Shown here piece after piece: positions 51,235 through 60,255 of a stretch of 64,000 nucleotides of DNA; the stretch's first letter is position 1; every line of letters begins with the position of its first letter. The notes beneath the pieces are model-generated. The model worked only from the letters and a program-made list of their open reading frames with translations, was not told where the DNA came from and made no database searches. A program made the translations under genes and the position numbers. This DNA is from an uncultured Clostridia bacterium (GTDB lineage: Bacteria > Bacillota > Clostridia > Christensenellales > UBA1242), in assembly GCA_944372335.1 (NCBI GenBank), contig CALVYQ010000004.1, forward strand, positions 30,418-94,417, read 5' to 3'.

Positions 51235-53187
51235 ATGGCAGAAAAAAAGTATGAGTCAAAAGATATTGTTGTTTTGGAAGGATTAGATGCTGTTCGACTT
51301 CGTCCGGGTATGTACATTGGCACAACAAGCAGTCGTGGTTATCATCACATACTTTGGGAGATTGTTGACAATGCGATTGATGAAATTAGCAACGGCTATG
51401 GCGATACGATCAAGATAACTTTGAACGAGGACGGCAGTGCTACAGTTGGTGATAACGGCCGTGGTATTCCTGTCGATATTCACCCAACTTTAAAAAAGAG
51501 TGGTGTCGAGGTTGTCTATACAACTCTTCACGCAGGCGGAAAATTTAATACGGATAACTATAAATTTTCTGGCGGACTTCACGGAGTTGGTGCATCGGTA
51601 ACCAATGCACTTTCAAGATGGTGTAAAGTTACAGTTTGTAAAAATGGCAAAAAGTATTTCATTGAATTTCATTCTTACGAAGATGAAAATGGCAAAATTC
51701 ACAGCGGTGTGCCGGTTGCTCCTCTAAAGGAGATTGGTGACAGCAATGAAACAGGAACTACTGTCACTTTCCTACCTGATGATAGGGTGTTTGGTGAGCA
51801 AAAATTCAATTTAGAGGCAATAACAAGGCGTGCAAGAGAACTAGCATTTCTAAATAAAGGACTTAAAATTGAAGTTTATGACAAGCTTACGAATGAAGAC
51901 TTTAAATTTCACTATGAAGGTGGTATTTCAGATTTTGCACTCTATCTTGTGGAAGGAAAAACTTCACTTTTTAAAGAACCTATATATTTTAGTGCAGAAA
52001 GTAAGGTGTTACAATTAGAAGTCAGCATAATCTACACTGATTCCTACACAGAGAATACCTTTTCCTTTGTAAATAATATTCCAACAACCGAAGGTGGTAT
52101 GCATGAAACAGGCTTTAAGTCAGCATTTACTAAGGTCTTTAATGACTATGCTAGAAACAACGGATTTTTGAAGGATAAAGAGCAAAATCTTTTAGGCGAA
52201 GATTTTAGAGAGGGCTTGACAACCATTATCAATGTCAAGATGAATAATGTTCAATTTGAAGGGCAGACAAAGACAAAACTTGGCAATATTGAAGCTAAAA
52301 CAGAAGTTGAAAATCTGACTTTGCGTGAGTTAACTAGAATTTTAGATGATAAGAAAAATGAACCTATTGCCGAGATAATCATAAATAAAGCCAAGCAGGC
52401 GGCAAAAGTTAGGCTTGCAGCTAAAAAAGCCAAGGAGCTTACTCGTGCTAAAGCAAACGCAGAGAATTTTAATCTTGTCGGTAAGCTTGCATCTTGTTCT
52501 TCAAGAAATAGGGAAAAGAACGAATTGTTCATAGTTGAGGGCGATTCTGCGGGTGGTTCGGCAAAGCAGGGAAGGGATAGGTCATTTCAAGCTATCTTGC
52601 CACTTCGAGGAAAGCCGTTAAATGCCGAAAAAAAGAGGGTTGACCAAGTGCTGGCAAATGAGGAGATAAGAACGATTATATCTGCTCTAGATACCGGTTT
52701 TGGTGAAGATTTTGACCTTGATAGTTTGAGGTATAACAAGGTTATCATACTTTCCGATGCTGACCAAGATGGTGCACATATCAGGGCAATACTACTAACC
52801 TTCTTCTTCCGATATATGAGGCCTTTAATCACTGATGGACACGTCTTTATCGGACTTCCACCATTATATAAGGTATATAAAAAAGATTATGAGAAGTATG
52901 TCTATAGTGATGCAGAGCTTTCAGACGCTGTTAAAGCAGTGGGTAAAGGATATATGATACAAAGATATAAAGGTCTTGGCGAGATGAATCCAGAGCAACT
53001 TTGGGAAACAACAATGGATCCAGAAAAGCGAACGTTAATTCAGGTGACTATTGAAGATGCAGCTGAGGCAGAAAAACTTATCACCACTCTTATGGGTGAT
53101 GCAATTGAAGATAGAAAGGCATATATCAATGAACACGCTAACTTTGACCGAGAAGATACTTTCATGAAAGATTACAGTAAGATTTGA
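51235..53187 (+). CDS. parE: Type IIA DNA topoisomerase subunit B (ParE/GyrB)
   Basis: ATPase subunit of a gyrase or topoisomerase IV. The 650-residue protein has the GHKL ATPase motifs (EIVDNAIDE, DNGRGIPVD, GLHGVGASVTNALS), the QTK loop (GQTKTKLGN) and the TOPRIM domain (EGDSAGGSA, DADQDGAHI). ATG 51235 is preferred over ATG 51223 because GGAGAACGCT lies at the right distance. It is followed 9 bases later by subunit A. The short length and the adjacent A subunit without a clear GyrA box favour ParE; GyrB is not excluded. Confidence 0.9.
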   Translation: MAEKKYESKDIVVLEGLDAVRLRPGMYIGTTSSRGYHHILWEIVDNAIDEISNGYGDTIKITLNEDGSATVGDNGRGIPVDIHPTLKKSGVEVVYTTLHAGGKFNTDNYKFSGGLHGVGASVTNALSRWCKVTVCKNGKKYFIEFHSYEDENGKIHSGVPVAPLKEIGDSNETGTTVTFLPDDRVFGEQKFNLEAITRRARELAFLNKGLKIEVYDKLTNEDFKFHYEGGISDFALYLVEGKTSLFKEPIYFSAESKVLQLEVSIIYTDSYTENTFSFVNNIPTTEGGMHETGFKSAFTKVFNDYARNNGFLKDKEQNLLGEDFREGLTTIINVKMNNVQFEGQTKTKLGNIEAKTEVENLTLRELTRILDDKKNEPIAEIIINKAKQAAKVRLAAKKAKELTRAKANAENFNLVGKLASCSSRNREKNELFIVEGDSAGGSAKQGRDRSFQAILPLRGKPLNAEKKRVDQVLANEEIRTIISALDTGFGEDFDLDSLRYNKVIILSDADQDGAHIRAILLTFFFRYMRPLITDGHVFIGLPPLYKVYKKDYEKYVYSDAELSDAVKAVGKGYMIQRYKGLGEMNPEQLWETTMDPEKRTLIQVTIEDAAEAEKLITTLMGDAIEDRKAYINEHANFDREDTFMKDYSKI

Positions 53188-53196
53188 TGAGGTAAC

Positions 53197-56100
53197 ATGA
53201 ACGATAGGGAGAACGAAGAGGAACTTAATAAGCCGATAGAGGGGCAGATGTGCTATGACGAACTCTTGCTTCCTGAAGAGGAAAAGGAGGAGGAAGAACC
53301 TGCACCTATCGTTTTAGACGGTCAAATGGATATTTGGTCGTTGGAAGAGCAAAAAATAGAGGAAGAAAAACAAGAAACGCCAAAAGAAGAAAAGCAAAAT
53401 ATCTTCGACATCGAAAGAGAAGATGGCGAAAAAGAAGAAGACGAAAAACAAGGAACATCAAAAGAAGAGCAAGAAAATATCTCTTATGCTATTGAAAAAG
53501 AAGATGTTTTAGAAGAAAAGGTAAGTGAAAAAATTGAGCCTCTGCTAGAAGAAAAAACAAATTTAGATAGGCAAAAAGAGAAAACAAAGCGGACAATAAA
53601 TCAAATAAAAATAAAAGAATTAAAAAATGAAGCATTAGATTTAGAGGATAAAATCGAAAACTTTGAAGATGACGATGTTTCAGAAGAGAGCCTAAAGGAA
53701 AATTTAGAAGAAGAAAATGAAGATGACAAAATAGATAGTACCGCTGAAAATGAAATTGAAGAAACTGAAGAAATTTCGGACGAGGCAATAAAATTACACG
53801 AGCGGTATGAAGAGAGTCTAAAAAAAGTCGAAAGAAGAGAGAAAATTATGGAAGAAAAAAGTTTTTATGGAGATGGAGGTAACGGAATTATCACTAAGAA
53901 TCTTAGTGATGTTCTTCACGACTCAATGATTCCATACACAGAGCACGTTGTTATGGATAGAGCACTTCCAAGAGTGGAGGACGGGCTTAAGCCTGTTCAA
54001 AGGCGTATCCTTTATTCTATGATGGAACTAGGTTTAACACCGGATAAGCCTTACAGAAAATCGGCAAGAATTGTCGGAGATTGTATGGGTAAATATCACC
54101 CACATGGTGACTCATCAGTCTATGATGCGATGGTGCGTATGTCGCAAGACTTTGTTTTGCGTGCTCCTCTTGTTGATGGGCATGGTAACTTTGGTTCCGT
54201 TGATGGTGACAGTGCGGCTGCCATGCGTTACACAGAAGCTAGAATGACGCCACTTGCACTTGAACTTCTCCGTGACTTAGAAAAGGACACTGTCAAGTGG
54301 AGTTTGAACTTTGATGATACTTTGAAAGAGCCCGATATCTTGCCAGGACGCTTCCCAAATCTTCTTGTAAATGGTGCTTCCGGAATTGCAGTTGGCGTTG
54401 CTACAAACATTCCTCCTCATAATCTTGGTGAGGTTATTGATGGAGTGGTAGCCTATATTAACAAGCCAAACATTACACTCGATGAGATGATGAAGATTAT
54501 TAAAGGCCCAGACTTTCCAACAGGCGGAGAGTTAATCTTTGGTGACGGACTAAGAAGTGCGTATGAAACAGGGAAAGGAAAAATCATCATACGTGCTAAG
54601 GTCGGAATTGAACAAAATGGTGACAAGCAGAGTTTGGTAATTACTGAGCTCCCATATCAAGTAAATAAGGCACTTCTTCTTCAAAAAATTGCCGAGCTTA
54701 AAGAAAAGAATAAAGACAAACTGCAAGATATAAGCGAAATTCGTGATGAGAGTGATAGGTCAGGTATGCGTGCTATCATTCGCTTAAAAAAAGATGCAAA
54801 TGCTAAGAAGATTCTTGCATATCTCTATCAAAACACAAATATGCAGCTTTCCTACGCTATAAACATGGTGGCAATTGCTGGTGGCAAGCCAAAGCAAATG
54901 GGGCTTATGGAGATTATCTCATACTATACAGCTTTTCAGCGTGATGTGGTTGTTCGTAGGACAAAGTATGATTTAGATATTGCAAAAGAGCGTGCTCATA
55001 TTGTGGAAGGGCTTTTGATTGCCATAAAAAATATAGACGCTGTTATTAAGATTATCAAAACTTCTGCAAGCGTTGGCGAGGCAAAAACAAGGCTTCGTGC
55101 TAAGTTTGCATTAAGTGAGAAACAAGCTCAGGCAATACTCGATATGCGTCTTTCAAGGTTGGTAAATTTGGAAGTAAATAAACTTCAACAAGAGCTTAAA
55201 GACTTAAAAGCTAAGATTAAGGAATACGAGGCAATTTTGGCATCAAAGAAACGCCAGCTTGAAGTGGTTAAGACGGAAATACTTGAAATTAAGCGTAGAT
55301 TTAACAATCCACGCCGTAGCCATGAAACTAAGAGTGATGATATAGTTCTGAAAAAGGTGGAAGAAGAGGAGACTGTTAAAGAATATTATCTTCTCTTGAC
55401 TGCCGGCAAAACGCTTAAAAAGGTCAATATGTCAAGCTATATGAAGTCAACAAGAACCGTAGGTGACGGCTCGACACTTTTTGATATTGTCACTCAGAAA
55501 TTAAAAGTTAAGTCTAATGACCAAGTTTTAATTTTGACGGAAAAAGGTAACTGTTTAAAGGCGAATGTCGCACAAATAGCTGAATGTAAGTGGAGAGACA
55601 AGGGCGTGACGCTAAAGCAGGTTGATAGAAGCGTAGATATTATGGAAACACCGGTGAGCATAGTTCCTGTTGCAAGCCAAGAGATTTTGATGATGACGAA
55701 AAAAGGTATGATAAAGCGTATGAAAAATGAGGACGCTGTGATTACTAAGTCATATTATCAAGTTTTAAAAGTGGCAGAAGATGACAAACTCATAAATGCC
55801 GAACTTGACGAAAAAGGAAAAAATATCTTGATGTTTACTGCTCATGGTTATACTGTCAACTTCGATAAAAATGAAGTTCCTCTTCAAGGTCGCATTTCTG
55901 GTGGCGTTATGGGTGTTAACCTTGAAAAAGACGACTATGTGGTTCTTGCTTGCCAAAATCATTTCGACAGTGTTATGGTAATCACCGACAATGGCTACGT
56001 CAAGAGGCTTAGCACCGTTCAAATTCCAACTTGTGCTCGCTATAGAAAAGGTGTAAAATATATTAACTTTACTTCAGGAGGAAAGAGCGTGTTGTATGTC

Positions 56101-56247
56101 GGCGGAAGCGATAAAGCAGTTATTGACCAAGGCTTGAAGTTTAAAATTGTTGAGGCAAAGAAGGTAAAATTAAGTAGCGACCGCTTGGCTAGTGGCGTGC
56201 AAGAGGTTAAGAATAAAGTGCTTGATGTTTATAGTTTTGTTGATTAA
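53197..56247 (+). CDS. parC: Type IIA DNA topoisomerase subunit A with a 217-residue acidic extension
   Basis: DNA-cleaving subunit. The normal part starts around residue 218 and has [20 protein letters not shown], the catalytic Tyr 345 in MRYTEARM, the tower and coiled-coil domains ([22 protein letters not shown]), and a beta-pinwheel C-terminal domain. In that last domain the gyrase-specific box is not canonical ([11 protein letters not shown]). Residues 1-217 are an unusual Glu/Lys/Asp-rich extension. GATGAGGTAAC places the start at ATG 53197, directly after subunit B. An internal ATG at 53848 ([11 protein letters not shown]), with a GAAGAGAGAAAA context, would give a standard protein with the Tyr at 128. 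Confidence 0.9.
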   Translation: MNDRENEEELNKPIEGQMCYDELLLPEEEKEEEEPAPIVLDGQMDIWSLEEQKIEEEKQETPKEEKQNIFDIEREDGEKEEDEKQGTSKEEQENISYAIEKEDVLEEKVSEKIEPLLEEKTNLDRQKEKTKRTINQIKIKELKNEALDLEDKIENFEDDDVSEESLKENLEEENEDDKIDSTAENEIEETEEISDEAIKLHERYEESLKKVERREKIMEEKSFYGDGGNGIITKNLSDVLHDSMIPYTEHVVMDRALPRVEDGLKPVQRRILYSMMELGLTPDKPYRKSARIVGDCMGKYHPHGDSSVYDAMVRMSQDFVLRAPLVDGHGNFGSVDGDSAAAMRYTEARMTPLALELLRDLEKDTVKWSLNFDDTLKEPDILPGRFPNLLVNGASGIAVGVATNIPPHNLGEVIDGVVAYINKPNITLDEMMKIIKGPDFPTGGELIFGDGLRSAYETGKGKIIIRAKVGIEQNGDKQSLVITELPYQVNKALLLQKIAELKEKNKDKLQDISEIRDESDRSGMRAIIRLKKDANAKKILAYLYQNTNMQLSYAINMVAIAGGKPKQMGLMEIISYYTAFQRDVVVRRTKYDLDIAKERAHIVEGLLIAIKNIDAVIKIIKTSASVGEAKTRLRAKFALSEKQAQAILDMRLSRLVNLEVNKLQQELKDLKAKIKEYEAILASKKRQLEVVKTEILEIKRRFNNPRRSHETKSDDIVLKKVEEEETVKEYYLLLTAGKTLKKVNMSSYMKSTRTVGDGSTLFDIVTQKLKVKSNDQVLILTEKGNCLKANVAQIAECKWRDKGVTLKQVDRSVDIMETPVSIVPVASQEILMMTKKGMIKRMKNEDAVITKSYYQVLKVAEDDKLINAELDEKGKNILMFTAHGYTVNFDKNEVPLQGRISGGVMGVNLEKDDYVVLACQNHFDSVMVITDNGYVKRLSTVQIPTCARYRKGVKYINFTSGGKSVLYVGGSDKAVIDQGLKFKIVEAKKVKLSSDRLASGVQEVKNKVLDVYSFVD

Positions 56248-56435
56248 TTTTTAAGAGGAGGTAAAACTTCTCTTTTTTTATTCTTGCTTTATTTAAAAAC
56301 AGTTCTAATCAGAAAAAGAGGAAAATATATTAAATTAAGCATTTCGACAAAAGTATCAAAAGATTAACAAAAGTAGCTATTTTTCTCTTAGCTCTAACCA
56401 TAATAAAATTATAAAATAAAAGCGAGGTTTGCATT

Positions 56436-57200
56436 ATGCATTTCTGTGTTATCAAATCTAGAACCATCAAAATCTTCACCATAATGCTTCTGGTGGTTGT
56501 TCTACTTGCTCTTTCTATCAACGGCACAACATCGGCACAAGTCTTTTTTGGATATGCGCCAAGGAAAGTGCCTATATACAGTGTAGCTACAGAGGAAAAG
56601 CAGGTTGCTATTTCCTTCGATGCAGCTTGGGGAGCGGATAAAACAGAGGAAATCCTTGAAATACTAGATGAATTTGATGTCAACGCCACTTTCTTCCTTG
56701 TCGGTTTTTGGGTGGACGACTATACCGATATGGTCAAAAAAATTGACGAGGCAGGCTGTGAAATTGGCACGCACTCAAACACTCATAAAGACATGGTGAA
56801 GTTAGACAAAGAGAGTGTAAAAGAGGAACTTACAACCTCAATCGAGAAAATTAAGGCTGTAACAAATAAAGAAGTTACACTTTTCCGAGTACCTTTTGGT
56901 TCATATAACAATCAACTTTTGGATACAGCAGAGGAACTTGGGCTTAAAACTATTCAGTGGGACGTAGATACCTTAGATTGGAAAGGGCTTTCTGCGTCTG
57001 AGATTAACAATAGGGTGTTATCAAAGGTACAAAATGGTTCAATCATACTCATGCATAACAACAGTGACAACGTTTTAGATGGATTAAGACTTATATTGAC
57101 AACATTAAAGAATAAGTCATACAAGGTCGGAAGTATTGGAGAATTAATCTATCAAGATAATTACACTGTTGACAGAAACGGAGTGCAACACTCAAATTAA
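56436..57200 (+). CDS. pdaB: PdaB-like polysaccharide deacetylase
   Basis: A 254-residue NodB-family enzyme with an N-terminal membrane segment (residues 9-29), acting outside the membrane on peptidoglycan-type glycans. Motif 1 is ISFDAAWGAD with Asp 62, followed by the metal-binding GTHSNTHKDM and motif 3 FRVPFGSYNN, then QWDVDTLDW and the ILMHNN motif. This is the PdaB sporulation-type form. Its paralog at 35032 has lost the Asp. The next gene begins 16 bases later. Confidence 0.88.
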   Translation: MHFCVIKSRTIKIFTIMLLVVVLLALSINGTTSAQVFFGYAPRKVPIYSVATEEKQVAISFDAAWGADKTEEILEILDEFDVNATFFLVGFWVDDYTDMVKKIDEAGCEIGTHSNTHKDMVKLDKESVKEELTTSIEKIKAVTNKEVTLFRVPFGSYNNQLLDTAEELGLKTIQWDVDTLDWKGLSASEINNRVLSKVQNGSIILMHNNSDNVLDGLRLILTTLKNKSYKVGSIGELIYQDNYTVDRNGVQHSN

Positions 57201-57216
57201 AGGAGAAAGGAAAATT

Positions 57217-57873
57217 ATGGAAACAAACGAAATTTCAAACACAGCTATTGTTGCTGGAACGGTGAAAAGCACGCCGGTTATCTCTCATCAAATAGAGGGA
57301 GAAAACTTTTTGGACTTTGAAGTAGAAGTGGAACGTCTATCAAAAACGGTAGATATAATTCCGGTAACCGTCAGTGAGCGTACAGAGAATGCTGATGGCA
57401 TTAAAATTGGGGATAGTGTCGTTATGCATGGACAATATCGAAGTCACAATAAAAATATAAATGATAAGAACAGATTAATTTTACACTTTTTTGCTAAGGA
57501 TATTGAGCCAGCAAAAGAACATGAACAATTAAACGAAGTGAAACTTGTTGGTTACATCTGCAAAACTCCGGTGTATCGCAAAACGCCATTTGAAAGAGAG
57601 ATTTGTGATGTTCTTCTTGCAGTTAATCGCACAACAAGTTATCATAAGTCAGACTATATTCCTTGCATCTTTTGGGGACGCAATGCTCGCTTTGTTTCAA
57701 ATTTGCCTGTTGGAACAAAATTGGAAGTTTCTGGAAGAATACAATCAAGAAACTACATTAAAACGCAAGACGATGGCCATGTCGAAGAAAAGACAGCTTA
57801 TGAAGTTTCCTGTCAAAATGTGGCAATTTTAGAAAATGCTTTTAAAAAAATAAACGAAGAAAAAATCATATAA
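57217..57873 (+). CDS. Two-OB-fold single-stranded DNA-binding protein
   Basis: A 218-residue SSB-related protein with two OB-like halves. Residues 5-105 (NTAIVAGTVKSTPV..., FAKDIEP) are a diverged OB fold, and residues 108-205 (EVKLVGYICKTPVYRKTPF, CDVLLAVNR, YIPCIFWGRNA, LEVSGRIQSRNY) form a typical SSB fold. The C-terminus ends in NEEKII, without the acidic DDDIPF tip that recruits repair proteins. ATG 57217 follows AAAGGAGAAAGG; the frame is open upstream only because it overlaps pdaB. It is likely an accessory SSB, with the main SSB elsewhere. Confidence 0.8.
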   Translation: METNEISNTAIVAGTVKSTPVISHQIEGENFLDFEVEVERLSKTVDIIPVTVSERTENADGIKIGDSVVMHGQYRSHNKNINDKNRLILHFFAKDIEPAKEHEQLNEVKLVGYICKTPVYRKTPFEREICDVLLAVNRTTSYHKSDYIPCIFWGRNARFVSNLPVGTKLEVSGRIQSRNYIKTQDDGHVEEKTAYEVSCQNVAILENAFKKINEEKII

Positions 57874-57875
57874 AC

Positions 57876-57906
57876 AAAAATCTCTTGAATTTCAAGAGAT
57901 TTTTTT
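57876..57906 (+). terminator. Terminator after the SSB-like gene
   Basis: AATCTCTTGAA (57879-57889) and TTCAAGAGATT (57891-57901) form a perfect 11-bp stem around one base, followed by T. Confidence 0.85.
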
Positions 57907-57948
57907 AGTTAATAAATCAAAATTTAAATTTAATCATATATTCTATAT

Positions 57949-58665
57949 ATGAAGAATGTGCTTTTGATTGATAGTGGCTCAGGCGGTGTCAACATTCTCA
58001 AAGAGTGCGTAAAGATTTGTCCATATTGTAACTATCTTCTTTTTTGCGACCATAAAAATCTGCCCTATGGAGCAAAATCTAAGAAAGAGCTAGTAGAAAT
58101 AACTGAAAAAAATCTTTTAAAGATAGGTAATTTTTTTAAGTTTGATATTGTCATCTTCGCTTGCAACACCTTGACCGCCACAGTGATCGATGAGATGCGT
58201 GAAATATTTTGCGACATCGATTTTATCGGCACTGTTCCTGCAATTAAGCCGGCTCTTACTGAGTTTAAAGAAAGAGATATTCTTTTGATTGCCACAAAAA
58301 CAACACTTGAAAATAATAAACTTATTGCTAAATATAAAAATAGTGGAATTAAATTTAAGGCACTCAATAAACTTGCTCCTTTAATTGATGAAAATTTAGA
58401 TGAGATTGAGAAAATTTATCCTTATTTAAAAAAGGAGCTTAAAGGAAATTTTAAGGCAATAGTTCTAGGTTGCACTCACTATATGGCGGTTGAAAATTTA
58501 TTAAAGGATATATATAAAGATGCAAAAATTTTCGATAGTTCAAATGGTGTGGCAAGACGCTTACTTAGTTTTGTGCAAGAGAGAAATTTTGGCTATCAAG
58601 TGCAGATTTACTGTGAAGATGACAAAATGCGGGCGAAATTTTGGTGGTACTATTTAAATAGATAA
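57949..58665 (+). CDS. murI: Glutamate racemase
   Basis: Makes D-glutamate for peptidoglycan. The 238-residue protein has DSGSGGVN at the start, the first catalytic Cys in FACNTLTA and the second in LGCTHYM, both intact. It is slightly shorter than typical 260-residue MurI. No ribosome site precedes ATG 57949; a TATATT (57937-57942) lies so close that the transcript may start at the ATG. Confidence 0.9.
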   Translation: MKNVLLIDSGSGGVNILKECVKICPYCNYLLFCDHKNLPYGAKSKKELVEITEKNLLKIGNFFKFDIVIFACNTLTATVIDEMREIFCDIDFIGTVPAIKPALTEFKERDILLIATKTTLENNKLIAKYKNSGIKFKALNKLAPLIDENLDEIEKIYPYLKKELKGNFKAIVLGCTHYMAVENLLKDIYKDAKIFDSSNGVARRLLSFVQERNFGYQVQIYCEDDKMRAKFWWYYLNR

Positions 58666-58701
58666 TTTTTCTCTTGATTTTATAAATTCCTTAAAAACAT
58701 T

Positions 58702-58730
58702 TTGTCTTTTTCTTCTTGTTTTGTTAAAAT
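58702..58730 (+). promoter_or_regulatory. Promoter of the HIT-RNase H gene
   Basis: TTGTCT (58702-58707), 17 bases, TAAAAT (58725-58730), followed by AGAGGTGAAAG and ATG 58748. Confidence 0.6.
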
Positions 58731-58747
58731 ATAAAAAGAGGTGAAAG

Positions 58748-59626
58748 ATGAAAGATTGTCTTTTTTGTAAAATTATTAAGGGCGAAGTGCCATCATATAA
58801 AATCTATGAAGATGATAATGTCTATGCATTTTTGGATATTGCAAATGATGTCTATGGACACACGCTGGTTATTCCTAAAAAGCACTATGACAACATGATG
58901 GACTGCCCAGATAGAACACTTGGAAAAATTATCGCAAGTGTTAAAAAAATCGGCAATCACTTTGTGAGTGATTGTGGCTTTGAGGGATACAACATATTTA
59001 ACAATAACGGCAAAAGTGCAGAACAGGCGGTTATGCATCTACATTTTCATATCTTTCCTCGCAAGTCTGATGATGGAGTGAAGATAAGTCAAGACTTCGG
59101 CAAACAAACAAAGGAACTTGAAGAAATTGCGAAAGAACTTTATTTTGAAAATGAAAAGATTAATGCTATTGATTATAGTAAGTATGCAGAAGATTGCGAT
59201 GTATTATACACCGATGGTGCTTGCTCAGGAAATCCGGGCAAGGGTGGCTATGGTGGCATTTTTATTAAGTCTAACGGACAAGCAGAGGAATTTTCTGGCG
59301 GTGATGATGACACAACCAACAACCGTATGGAAATTATGGCGGTGATTATTGGCTTAGAAAAGGCAGAGGAGAATTCTCGTGTGAAGGTCTATAGTGATAG
59401 TGCGTATGTTGTCAATGCTTTCAATCAAAATTGGCTCGCTAATTGGAAAAAGAATGGCTGGCTAACAGCAGGTGGTGGCGAAGTTTTAAATGTTGACCTT
59501 TGGAAAGAACTTTCAGATTTAGTTGACAAAAGAGACGTTGAGTTTGTTAAGGTGAAAGGACACGCCGATAATACCTTAAACAACCGATGCGATGCTCTTG
59601 CCACTTCATATTATAAGGAAAATTAA
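58748..59626 (+). CDS. Fusion of a HIT-family nucleotide hydrolase and ribonuclease HI
   Basis: A 292-residue protein with two complete enzymes. Residues 1-135 are a HIT domain of the Hint/HinT type: CLFCKIIKGEVPSYKIYEDD, then GHTLVIPKKHYDN and the catalytic HLHFH at residues 97-101. Residues 150-292 are RNase HI with YTDGACSGNPG (Asp 156), NNRMEIMAV (Glu 195), VYSDSAYVV (Asp 217) and the KGHADN...NNRCDALA end (Asp 282). All four catalytic acids are present. There is no frameshift or internal stop between the two. HIT proteins cleave nucleoside phosphoramidates and dinucleotides; RNase HI cuts RNA in RNA-DNA hybrids. The join suggests coupled removal of RNA and its nucleotide adducts, which is inference. 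Confidence 0.93.
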   Translation: MKDCLFCKIIKGEVPSYKIYEDDNVYAFLDIANDVYGHTLVIPKKHYDNMMDCPDRTLGKIIASVKKIGNHFVSDCGFEGYNIFNNNGKSAEQAVMHLHFHIFPRKSDDGVKISQDFGKQTKELEEIAKELYFENEKINAIDYSKYAEDCDVLYTDGACSGNPGKGGYGGIFIKSNGQAEEFSGGDDDTTNNRMEIMAVIIGLEKAEENSRVKVYSDSAYVVNAFNQNWLANWKKNGWLTAGGGEVLNVDLWKELSDLVDKRDVEFVKVKGHADNTLNNRCDALATSYYKEN

Positions 59627-59881
59627 GCGTATTGATTACTATATGTGAGGCTTTAAATTTCATTATTGTAAAACATATAAGTTATACTAACACTGTTTGA
59701 GCAACTAGTTTCTCTAAATGTGATTTAGGCACGCTTGGCTTAATTTTTGATAATAAAATAATGTTAAAATTTATTGCCATAAGACTATTTGCAATAGGAT
59801 GTTTGTTTAAGTAATTTATTTCTTAGAGTTGATTATTCAAATTCAAATTTTGCCTACAAATTTTTTTTAAAAATATTTTAA

Positions 59882-59910
59882 TAAAAAAATAACAGAAATT
59901 ATCTGTTATT
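59882..59910 (-). terminator. Native terminator of the split tRNA-Arg
   Basis: AATAACAGA (59888-59896) and TCTGTTATT (59902-59910) are perfect complements; on the minus strand seven T follow. It lies five bases past the tRNA CCA end. The 260 bases between the HIT-RNase H gene and this point hold nothing I can name. Confidence 0.75.
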
Positions 59911-59914
59911 TTTT

Positions 59915-59961
59915 TGGTGACCCCACCGGGACTCGAACCCAGAACAATCCCTTAGGAGGGC
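59915..59961 (-). mobile_element. Attachment site: 3' fragment of tRNA-Arg (anticodon CCT)
   Basis: On the minus strand the sequence reads from an anticodon loop with CCT, through the variable region and T-arm CTGGGTTCGAGTCCCGG, to the acceptor strand TGGGGTC, discriminator A and CCA. The 5' half of the tRNA is absent: the bases on the element side (from 59962) do not form a D-arm or an acceptor strand. This is the usual result of integration of a tyrosine-recombinase element into the 3' part of a tRNA gene, and it marks the left end of the mobile element. Confidence 0.82.
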
Positions 59962-59969
59962 AATAATTT

Positions 59970-60084
59970 TTATTTTTCAACTTCCTTTAGTTCCTTCTCA
60001 GGCATCAATTTGCGTATCTTTTGTGCCATTAAATAACTATTTTTAATAACTTTTGCAATTTCTGTAATTTTTATTAGGTATCAT
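59970..60084 (-). pseudogene. Small frameshifted ORF next to the attachment site
   Basis: On the minus strand an ATG at 60084 opens MIPNK, then a run of five A shifts the frame; in the shifted frame 32 codons read ITEIAKVIKNSYLMAQKIRK and on to a TAA at 59970. Removing one A would give a 37-residue helical protein. It has its own promoter candidate (TTTACT-17-TATAAT at 60218-60190). It may be a broken or phase-shifted element gene, or chance. Confidence 0.3.
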
Positions 60085-60189
60085 AATTTTATCAAAAAAC
60101 TACAACTTTTGATGATAAATTTTTCCAGTTATTTTTCCACTAACAATAAGGTTTTTATCTAATATATTGCCCTTATTTTTATATAATAT

Positions 60190-60218
60190 ATTATAGCATA
60201 TTTGCTGTAAGAAGTAAA
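60190..60218 (-). promoter_or_regulatory. Promoter reading from the element toward the attachment site
   Basis: On the minus strand TTTACT (60218-60213), 17 bases, TATAAT (60195-60190). It lies just after the terminator of the BRO-type gene and points to the split tRNA. A 5' hairpin (AATAAGG/CCTTATT around 60150-60181) follows. Confidence 0.45.
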
Positions 60219-60219
60219 G

Positions 60220-60255
60220 AAAAAAAGAGAATTGATTTTATTTTTTCAATTCTCT
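60220..60255 (-). terminator. Terminator of the element's int-bro operon
   Basis: AGAGAATTGA (60226-60235) and TCAATTCTCT (60246-60255) are perfect complements; six or more T follow on the minus strand. It overlaps the stop codon of the BRO-type gene. Confidence 0.8.
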
